Source of the DNA: Oscillospiraceae bacterium | GTDB taxonomy: Bacteria; Bacillota; Clostridia; Oscillospirales; Oscillospiraceae | Direction: 5' to 3' | DNA: 7,426 bases | NCBI GenBank assembly: GCA_017378975.1 | Contig: JAFNXT010000150.1 | Coordinates: forward strand, 1-7,426 | Shown: in pieces, positions 1 through 4,953 of the stretch | Layout: each line of letters opens with the position of its first letter | Position numbering within the stretch: position 1 is the first letter of the stretch | The notes under the pieces: model-generated | Databases searched by the model: none | What the model was told of the DNA's origin: nothing | The model's input: the letters and a program-made list of their open reading frames with translations, nothing else | Program-made: the position numbers and the translations under genes

Positions 1-10
1 ACTGCTGTTC

Positions 11-59
11 GTGCGCTTGCGGAGCAAGCGCACCGGCGGGGGCAAGCCCCCGCCCTACG
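11..59. repeat. Hairpin repeat, partial copy of the REP/MITE-like element at 3316-3429
   Basis: Two adjacent perfect hairpins are visible. The first has 10-bp arms at 11-20 (GTGCGCTTGC) and 24-33 (GCAAGCGCAC) around a 3-nt loop. The second has 9-bp arms at 35-43 (GGCGGGGGC) and 46-54 around AA. Bases 34-58 are identical to 3405-3429 and to the reverse complement of 3316-3340. Read on the minus strand, 58-11 matches 3316-3363 at 44 of 48 positions; two differences form a compensatory pair in the stem and two are in the loop. It lies at the 3' end of the kinase-like gene, whose stop codon is inside it. There is no U-tract, so it is not a classic intrinsic terminator, although it could stabilise mRNA ends or slow RNA polymerase. 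The far side lies outside the window, so it may be one half of a full element. Confidence 0.85.
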
Positions 60-819
60 CTAACTGGGTGATAGCAAAGGATGGACAAGGGCGCATGGCG
101 TTGTGGGCGGTGGTGGCGGCGTTGGGGGTGGGGGTGCAGGTCATGTGCCACAGGGGGACTTGTTGGGACAGACGGTCTGTCAGGGCATGGGACAGGGCTT
201 GCAGGCATGGGTCCGGGGGATGATGGGCTTGCTTTTGGAGCAGGGGCAGGGCTTCCTCGGGGGAGATCCGGCGGATGGTGTCCTCTTTGCCACGTTCAAG
301 GATACAGATCCCGGCCAGAGGGACGGTGATGTTGGTGTCCAGCCCGTGCTTGCCGCTCCATGGAGCGCCGCAGATCAGGACCCGGTCGGTTTCCAGCCGA
401 AGGAAGGGCTTGTCGTCGTTGATCATCAGAGCCCTTGCCCCGAAGACCTCACGCCAAAGTCTGGTGTGGGTGGATTTTCCGGTGCCGCTTTTGGCGGTGA
501 AGAGGTAGCCCATGTCGTCCACTGCCACGGCACTGCCGTGGAAGAGCAGACACTCATGGGACAGCAGGTGGTCTGCCATCTTCTCCTGGATCACGGTGCG
601 TTCCAGAAAGGGGTCCGTGAAGACCCGGCGGCGGAAGCCTTCTTCCTGCGCTTCCCGGTCCAGCGCCGCCTGCTGGGACCGCAGGTCTTCTTCCGTCACG
701 GTGACGGTCAGGTCCGGGGGCAGGTCTGTGGCATAACGGCAGCAGTAGTCTTTGGTGCTGGGGAACAGGGCGTGGACCTGGGCCACTTGCCCGGCGATCT
801 GGATGTGGAAGGTAGTCAT
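55..819 (-). CDS. HPr-kinase-like P-loop ATP-binding protein (ScmC/HprK C-terminal-like)
   Basis: The 254-residue protein resembles the small HPr-kinase/PEPCK-type P-loop proteins common in Firmicutes, often annotated as SynChlorMet ScmC-like or simply hypothetical. Visible motifs are FHGSAV at residues 93-98, a Walker A AKSGTGKST at 109-117 (Lys115, Ser116), NDDKP at 134-138 as the likely acidic metal site, and GAPWSGKHG at 151-159. This order matches HprK-fold kinases. No signal peptide or membrane segment is seen. Family knowledge: relatives phosphorylate proteins or RiPP precursor peptides, but no substrate can be named here. It is the last gene of the operon with cca and the MBL lipoprotein. 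The ATG at 819 is chosen because the family-like sequence begins there; the upstream open frame mostly overlaps the MBL gene. No Shine-Dalgarno precedes it, and the start overlaps the stop of an 18-codon frame (ATGA), so translation may depend on coupling. The last residues, after about Met242, look non-conserved and end at a TAG inside a repeat. Confidence 0.8.
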   Translation of the reverse strand: MTTFHIQIAGQVAQVHALFPSTKDYCCRYATDLPPDLTVTVTEEDLRSQQAALDREAQEEGFRRRVFTDPFLERTVIQEKMADHLLSHECLLFHGSAVAVDDMGYLFTAKSGTGKSTHTRLWREVFGARALMINDDKPFLRLETDRVLICGAPWSGKHGLDTNITVPLAGICILERGKEDTIRRISPEEALPLLQKQAHHPPDPCLQALSHALTDRLSQQVPLWHMTCTPTPNAATTAHNAMRPCPSFAITQLA

Positions 820-872
820 GGCAGGTAAGGGAGGATGATGTGTTCCGCGGAGCCTTTGGCCCTGCGGATCAT
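816..872 (-). CDS. Possible 18-codon coupled mini-ORF between MBL and kinase-like genes
   Basis: The frame reads MIRRAKGSAEHIILPYLP and stops. Its ATG lies 3 nt after the TAA of the MBL gene (TAA-ACC-ATG), and its TGA overlaps the ATG of the kinase-like gene as ATGA. No Shine-Dalgarno is seen before it or before the kinase gene, so it could carry ribosomes from MBL to kinase by termination-reinitiation. I do not recognise the peptide. It is too short for a PqqD-type carrier protein, which sometimes accompanies such kinases. It may be only a translational relay, or chance. Confidence 0.3.
   Translation of the reverse strand: MIRRAKGSAEHIILPYLP
845..867 (-). other. Hairpin in the MBL/kinase intergenic spacer
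   Basis: On the minus strand CCGC (867-864) pairs with GCGG (848-845), and GGGCC (862-858) pairs with GGCTC (854-850, one G-U) around an AAA loop, with one A-C mismatch between the two stems. It starts 8 nt after the MBL stop codon and lies within the 18-codon frame. No U-tract follows, so it is not a standard terminator. It could attenuate expression or protect the upstream message. Confidence 0.4.
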
Positions 873-875
873 GGT

Positions 876-1916
876 TTAGGACAGGCATTGGGTACAGGGG
901 GTGTAGCCGGCGAGCTCGGCCAGGAAGCGGGTCAGGAAATAGACCTGATTGCTTTCCTTGGGGAGGTTGCCGCAACCGGTGCGGTGGAAGACCTTGGACT
1001 TGATGTTGCCGATGAAGACCGTGGGTGTCGTTTCTACTTCGGGAAGCGCTTCTCCGGTCTCCCAGGAGAAGGTCAGGTCCTTGCCGTCGGTGGAGGCGAT
1101 GACGGTACCCTGCAGGTCGGTGCGGTAGACCGTGACACCGGCGTCCCGGAGCCGGGACAGGGGCACCTCGTCCGGGTGACCGTAGGTATTATCGGCACCC
1201 ACGCTGATCACGGCGTGTTCCGGAGAGACCTCGTAGAGGAAACGGTAGCCGGTGGAGGTCTCACTGCCGTGGTGACCCACCTTCAGCACGTCGGCCTTCA
1301 CCGAAGCGCCGGAATCCAGCAGATCGTTCTCGGCTCCGGTCTCCATGTCTCCCGTGAACAGGAACCGGCGCTGACCGCAGGTGACCATCAGCACCAGAGA
1401 GGTGTCGTTGGGGTCGGGATAGCTCTTCACCGGACCTAAGACCTCCACCGTGGCATCCCCGAAGGTATACCGGTCTCCCGGCTGGGGGATGGTGATGGAC
1501 AGGCCCTGTTGGTCGGTGTAATAGACGAAGTCATCGAAGCAGTCTGAGGCATGGGTGGCGGTGGGAGCGTAGACGGCTTCCGTGGGGAACACCGCCAGCA
1601 CACCGGGCAGGCCGCCCACATGGTCCTCGTGGGCGTGGGAGCAGAAGACAGCGGAAAGCTCCAGGACGCCCTGGCTCCGGAGGTAGCTCACCACCAGACT
1701 GCTGTCGCCCACGTTGCCGCCGTCGATCAGTATGTACGCACCGTCGGACTCCAACAGGGCACAGTCCGCCTGCCCCACGTCCAGATAGTGGACCGTCAGC
1801 AGGGGCGTGGCTTCGGCGGAGGGCGGATCGGTGGGCTCCGGGGGCCGGACACAGCCGGTCAGGAGCAGGAAAGACAGGAGCGCCGCCAGAAGCTTCAGGA
1901 ATTTCACTTTTCTCAT
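876..1916 (-). CDS. Lipoprotein ComEC/Rec2-like metallo-beta-lactamase hydrolase with C-terminal Ada-like zinc-binding segment
   Basis: The 346-residue protein is predicted to be exported and lipid-anchored. It has a basic N-terminus, a hydrophobic stretch at about 7-20 and a lipobox LTGC with Cys22, followed by a Pro-rich linker to about 38. The MBL domain (about 40-290) begins VHYLDVGQADCALLE, the signature of soluble ComEC-type domains. Metal ligands are HAHEDH at 94-99, the TGDME Asp190, HH at 215-216 in VGHHGS and H247 in YGHP. The C-terminal segment from about 299 (FIGNIKSKVFHRTGC) carries His311, Cys315, Cys341 and Cys344 (CTQC), like the Ada zinc-binding motif found at the end of some secreted MBL proteins and nucleases. 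Family knowledge suggests a phosphodiesterase or nuclease; the substrate is unknown. There are no ComEC membrane segments, so it is not full-length ComEC. The start ATG has a good ribosome site (AAGGGAG, 8 nt upstream). It begins 17 nt after the cca stop, in the same operon. Confidence 0.9.
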   Translation of the reverse strand: MRKVKFLKLLAALLSFLLLTGCVRPPEPTDPPSAEATPLLTVHYLDVGQADCALLESDGAYILIDGGNVGDSSLVVSYLRSQGVLELSAVFCSHAHEDHVGGLPGVLAVFPTEAVYAPTATHASDCFDDFVYYTDQQGLSITIPQPGDRYTFGDATVEVLGPVKSYPDPNDTSLVLMVTCGQRRFLFTGDMETGAENDLLDSGASVKADVLKVGHHGSETSTGYRFLYEVSPEHAVISVGADNTYGHPDEVPLSRLRDAGVTVYRTDLQGTVIASTDGKDLTFSWETGEALPEVETTPTVFIGNIKSKVFHRTGCGNLPKESNQVYFLTRFLAELAGYTPCTQCLS

Positions 1917-1933
1917 GGTTTTCGCTCCCTTGA

Positions 1934-3256
1934 TCAGCTTCGATGACAGCTCGCCGCGGCGAGGAGGGCGTTTCTTTCGTTGGGGAGGGTCTCATCGACC
2001 ACCTGCTCCAGCAGGTGCCGGAGGCATTGGCCAAGGGTATGATCCGCGGGGAAGCCAAGGGCCAGCAGGTCCGTGCCGTCAATGGCAAGATCCCGGATGG
2101 TCAGGCAGGTGTCTTCCCCGTAAAGCTCGTCCAGAAGCTGGCGGACCTGATGGAAGGCGGTCAGCTCCTCTTCGTGACCGGTGCCTTTGCTCCCCATGTC
2201 TGCCGTTTGGAGCAGGAGGAGCTGTTCCGTCCGCTCTTTGCCGAAGCGGCTCAGGCGGCGGCGCAGGAGCTTCCGGTCCGGTTCCAGCCGGATCATGTGC
2301 TGTTCCACCAGCGTCACCACCTGCGTCCGAAGGTCCGTGGGGGCACGGAGGCGGTGGAGGATCTGGTCCGCGATCGGGGCACCGACCTTGGCGTGGCCGT
2401 AAAAGTGGCCCCGGCCATTCTCGTCCCGGGTGAAGGTGGGGACCTTCCCCACGTCGTGGAGCAGAGCCGCCCAGCGTAAGGTCAGGTCCTCCGGCACGGC
2501 GGCGGTCACATGGGCGATGTGGGTATACAGATCGTAGGCATGGTGGGGGGAGCATTGGTCGAAGCCGATGGCGCTGGCCAGCTCCGGGATCGGTTGGGTG
2601 ATCACGGCGGCGTAGCGGATCAGGTCCTCTGCCACCACCAGAGGTAGGAGTTTACATAACTCATCAAAGACCCGTTCTCTTGACAGTCCGTCCATGAGCG
2701 GTGCCATGGCCTGCATGGCTTTTTCGGTGGCAGGGTCCGGGGTCAGGCCGTAACGGACGGCGAACCGGACGCCCCGGAGGATCCGCAAAGGGTCTTCCCG
2801 GAACCGCTGTTCCGGATCGCCTACGGCACGGAGGATCCCCTTTTGCAGATCGGTCTGTCCACCGAAGGGGTCTGCCAGCCCCCGGGTCGGGGACCATGCC
2901 ATGGCGTTGACGGTGAAGTCCCGACGGGACAGGTCCTGATCCACGTCTTCCACGAACCGGACATTATCCGGGTGGCGGCCGTCGGTATAGCTGCCTTCGG
3001 TGCGGAAGGTGGTGATCTCCACCACCTCGTGATCCAGTACCACGCCCACGGTGCCGTGCTTCAGTCCGGCAAGGACCAGAGGGTGCCCGGAGAACAGGGC
3101 CTGGATCTGGTCCGGCCGGGCGGCGGTGCAAAGGTCGAAGTCGTGGGGCTCACGGCCCAACAGCCAGTCACGGACACAGCCACCCACGGCATAAACGGGG
3201 AAGGACGCCCGTTCCAGCGTATCGATGCAGTATAAGATCTTCTCAGGGAGCTCCAC
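1934..3256 (-). CDS. cca: CCA tRNA nucleotidyltransferase / poly(A) polymerase family protein with HD domain
   Basis: This class II nucleotidyltransferase of about 440 residues would add or repair the 3' CCA end of tRNAs in the cytoplasm. Motifs numbered from the GTG start: GGCVRD at 25-30 and DFDL from 39 (catalytic Asp39 and Asp41), RRDFTVNA at 111-118, and the base-selecting region EDPLRILRGVRFA from 154. A C-terminal HD-type phosphohydrolase domain follows, with YTHIAHV near 244-250 and LLHDVGK at 265-271 (His267, Asp268). HD-containing versions are common in Clostridia and proteobacteria. The GTG at 3256 is chosen because AGGAGG lies 8 nt upstream and homologs start near MELPEKI. The ATG at 3289 has no comparable site, and the open frame beyond it runs into the repeat element. 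An alternative role as an A-adding or CC-adding enzyme, or a poly(A) polymerase, cannot be excluded from sequence alone. It is the first gene of the operon that continues into the MBL lipoprotein and the kinase-like gene. Confidence 0.9.
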   Translation of the reverse strand: MELPEKILYCIDTLERASFPVYAVGGCVRDWLLGREPHDFDLCTAARPDQIQALFSGHPLVLAGLKHGTVGVVLDHEVVEITTFRTEGSYTDGRHPDNVRFVEDVDQDLSRRDFTVNAMAWSPTRGLADPFGGQTDLQKGILRAVGDPEQRFREDPLRILRGVRFAVRYGLTPDPATEKAMQAMAPLMDGLSRERVFDELCKLLPLVVAEDLIRYAAVITQPIPELASAIGFDQCSPHHAYDLYTHIAHVTAAVPEDLTLRWAALLHDVGKVPTFTRDENGRGHFYGHAKVGAPIADQILHRLRAPTDLRTQVVTLVEQHMIRLEPDRKLLRRRLSRFGKERTEQLLLLQTADMGSKGTGHEEELTAFHQVRQLLDELYGEDTCLTIRDLAIDGTDLLALGFPADHTLGQCLRHLLEQVVDETLPNERNALLAAASCHRS

Positions 3257-3264
3257 GGGGCATC

Positions 3265-3272
3265 CCTCCTTT
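3265..3272 (-). promoter_or_regulatory. Shine-Dalgarno that decides the cca GTG start
   Basis: The minus strand reads AAAGGAGG followed by 8 nt (GATGCCCC) and GTG. The ATG inside the spacer is out of frame and stops after six codons. This strong site favours the GTG at 3256 over the in-frame ATG at 3289. Confidence 0.8.
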
Positions 3273-3279
3273 CCGCTAC

Positions 3280-3295
3280 AGTATGTCATAATACT
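3280..3295 (-). promoter_or_regulatory. Possible weak promoter/operator upstream of cca
   Basis: On the minus strand a TATTAT hexamer (3293-3288) resembles a -10 box in an AT-rich gap between the repeat element and cca. It overlaps a short inverted repeat AGTAT-(6 nt)-ATACT (3280-3295) that could be an operator. The hexamer 17 nt upstream (CCAACG) is a poor -35, so the promoter is tentative. Read-through from the upstream operon is an alternative. Confidence 0.3.
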
Positions 3296-3315
3296 TAAAA
3301 TTTCATGGCTCGTTG

Positions 3316-3429
3316 GTAGGGCGGGGGCTTGCCCCCGCCGGTGCCCTTGCTTTGCAAGGGCACACAAAACGGCATATTTGCCGCAAATCGCAAGCGCCTT
3401 GCGGCGGCGGGGGCAAGCCCCCGCCCTAC
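3316..3429. repeat. Complete 114-bp hairpin-array element with perfect 25-bp terminal inverted repeats (REP/MITE-like)
   Basis: Bases 3316-3340 and 3405-3429 are perfect 25-bp inverted repeats beginning GTAGGGCGGGGGC. Each end is itself a hairpin (3320-3328 with 3331-3339; 3406-3414 with 3417-3425). Between them are three more hairpins: 3341-3350 with 3354-3363 (10-bp arms, TTT loop), 3370-3374 with 3379-3383 (CGGCA/TGCCG), and 3389-3394 with 3398-3403 (CGCAAG/CTTGCG). It encodes no protein. It lies between two minus-strand operons, 48 bp past the last gene of one and 59 bp before the cca start. No clear target-site duplication is seen. It could be a non-autonomous mobile element, a REP/BIME-type repeat, or an mRNA-stabilising or terminating structure; there is no U-tract. 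Confidence 0.88.
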
Positions 3430-3477
3430 GGCGAAAATATAGACCTTTCGCTGTTACGACCTACTACAAAAGGGGCG

Positions 3478-4236
3478 TTACTCCGTTTCTACAGCGGACA
3501 GGTCGGTTTCTGCGGGGATCGGGCGGAGGCTGGGGAGGTCGGCGAGCATCCAGACGGTCATACAGCCAAAGAACAGGAGCTGGCTCTGGTCTGCCATGGA
3601 GACGATGCACAGGTAGGCCGAGGTCAGGCTCCAGAAGACGCTGTTTTTCCGGTCGCCCAGATCCACATCGAAGGTGACTTTCCGGTGGGATGCCAGCATC
3701 AGGGTGGTCAGGGCAAGGAAGGGGATCAGGAACAGTCCCAACTGGGAAAGATCGCTCCAGCCCCGGCAGGTGACGAACAGATGGACCGCCAGAAACAGGC
3801 AGGCAGGTGTGTGGAGCAGGAAGTGGGGCTGTTTGCCCTGATGACGCAGGACCGCCACCACGAACAGGCAGACACCGGAAAGGGTGCCGAGGATGCCGCC
3901 GATCAGGCTCAACCGGTCTGCTCCGGCGGTCAGCAGGGGCAGGGACACGGACAGGATGCCGACGGCACCGGCCACAGTGCCGATGGCGGAGGTCAGGGAC
4001 CGGGGGTAGCTGTGCTCATGGAGCGTGCCGGTCACCATACCGCGGCAGCCAAGGATGATCCCGGCTACGGTCAGGGCGGACACCAGCCACAGGAGGGTCC
4101 ACGCCACCGGCTGGGGCGTGTACAGGGCTTCGCTGTTGGGGCCGGCACCGAAGGTCCGGAAGCGGCAAAGGAAGCCCAGCAGACCACCGGTCAGGGTCAG
4201 GAAGGGCAGATAGTCAGGGGTCAGGATTTTTTTCAT
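3478..4236 (-). CDS. Multi-pass membrane protein of unknown function
   Basis: I do not recognise this 252-residue protein. It is strongly hydrophobic, with about seven to eight likely membrane spans near residues 8-25, 44-64, 82-103, 109-130, 140-157, 164-183, 199-214 and 217-232. The C-terminal tail is acidic and polar (PAETDLSAVETE). No catalytic signature or nucleotide-binding motif is evident; a conserved-looking charged loop lies at about 184-198 (SHRKVTFDVDLGDRK). The ATG has a clear ribosome site (GGAGGG, 7 nt upstream) in the 18-nt gap after the acyltransferase-like gene, so it is the last gene of the ligase operon. Context suggests an envelope or lipid-related role, but this is inference. 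It is followed by the hairpin element. Confidence 0.75.
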   Translation of the reverse strand: MKKILTPDYLPFLTLTGGLLGFLCRFRTFGAGPNSEALYTPQPVAWTLLWLVSALTVAGIILGCRGMVTGTLHEHSYPRSLTSAIGTVAGAVGILSVSLPLLTAGADRLSLIGGILGTLSGVCLFVVAVLRHQGKQPHFLLHTPACLFLAVHLFVTCRGWSDLSQLGLFLIPFLALTTLMLASHRKVTFDVDLGDRKNSVFWSLTSAYLCIVSMADQSQLLFFGCMTVWMLADLPSLRPIPAETDLSAVETE

Positions 4237-4254
4237 AAAGGGTCCCTCCGGGTA

Positions 4255-4953
4255 TCAAAAGATGGATGCGAGGATCAGGCAGACCGCATACAGCACCGGC
4301 TGGTGCAGGAGGTAGATCCACAGGGAGTGTCTGCCGCAGAAGGTCAGAGGCTCTGCCCAACGGGGAGCGGAAGGGAAAAGGCTCCGTTTTTTGCCGTACA
4401 AAGTCTTACCCAGCGCCGTGCCGGTCAGGAAGAAACCCAAATGGGGCAGTAAGGGGAAATAATCGGATGAAGCGAAGCCGGGGAACATGAGCCCCAGAGG
4501 GATCAGCCAGACGGTATCCACCCGCAGTCGCAGGAACAGGAAGCCAAGGGCGATCCCGGTCAGACCCAGCAGGAGCAGGGCCCACCATGGATATTTTTGG
4601 AACAGGGGCCACAGGAGCATACAGGTGCCCAGACAATGGAGGACCCCGAACCAGATGATCATGCTGGGATGGAAGCCGAAGAAGGTCATGGCCACCGTCA
4701 CGGCGGTGCAGACCATGCCACAGCCCAGCACGGTCAGGCCCCGGCGGACGGGCCGGCTGCCGAGGGTGACGCAGATGCCGGACAGGATCAGGAAGATCAG
4801 GCCGCCCCAGTCACGGAGCAGGAGGAACCAGCCGGGATAGTCCCACCGGACCAGCCGGAACACCTCCACCAGATCGAAGATCAGGTGGAAGGCCAGTACC
4901 ATCAGGATACACAGTCCCCGGAGGGCATCCAGCTCCCAGATCCGCTTCTTCAA
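4255..4953 (-). CDS. HGSNAT/DUF1624-type membrane acyltransferase (heparan-alpha-glucosaminide N-acetyltransferase-like)
   Basis: This integral membrane protein of about 232 residues fits the HGSNAT catalytic-domain (DUF1624) family, whose characterised member moves an acetyl group from cytosolic acetyl-CoA across the membrane to a sugar. Seen in sequence: N-terminal WELDALRGLCILMVLAFHLIF from residue 7, with His23 at the family's usual position; LILSGICVTLGSRPVRRG at 55-72; WFGVLHCLGTCMLL at 101-114; LPHLGFFLTGTALGK at 169-183; and C-terminal GRHSLWIYLLHQPVL at 207-221. About seven to eight membrane spans are likely. The TTG start at 4953 is chosen because GGGAGG lies 7 nt upstream and the DALRG motif follows at once; the open frame farther upstream lies inside the ligase gene. 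The start overlaps the ligase stop by 4 nt (TTGA), implying coupled translation. The bacterial substrate is unknown; acylation of an envelope glycan or lipid is plausible. Confidence 0.85.
   Translation of the reverse strand: MKKRIWELDALRGLCILMVLAFHLIFDLVEVFRLVRWDYPGWFLLLRDWGGLIFLILSGICVTLGSRPVRRGLTVLGCGMVCTAVTVAMTFFGFHPSMIIWFGVLHCLGTCMLLWPLFQKYPWWALLLLGLTGIALGFLFLRLRVDTVWLIPLGLMFPGFASSDYFPLLPHLGFFLTGTALGKTLYGKKRSLFPSAPRWAEPLTFCGRHSLWIYLLHQPVLYAVCLILASIF

Noticed and set aside
103..828. 241-codon plus-strand frame
   Set aside because: It is antisense to the kinase-like gene, which has a clear Walker A motif, and its own translation is low-complexity with no domain.
820..975. N-terminal extension of the kinase-like frame up to 975
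   Set aside because: Most of it overlaps the end of the MBL gene in another frame, is Pro/His/Arg-rich, and has no ribosome site at the ATGs at 975 or 888.
3257..3367. N-terminal extension of the cca frame up to 3367
   Set aside because: It translates the hairpin element, and a strong AGGAGG site points to the GTG at 3256.
3316..3429. CRISPR array or intrinsic terminator
   Set aside because: The repeats are inverted hairpins without regularly spaced unique spacers, no cas genes are present, and no U-tract follows any stem.
3313..4452. 379-codon plus-strand frame across the repeat and two membrane protein genes
   Set aside because: It starts in the hairpin element, is extremely Gly/Gln/Asp-rich, and is antisense to two genes with good ribosome sites and coherent membrane segments.
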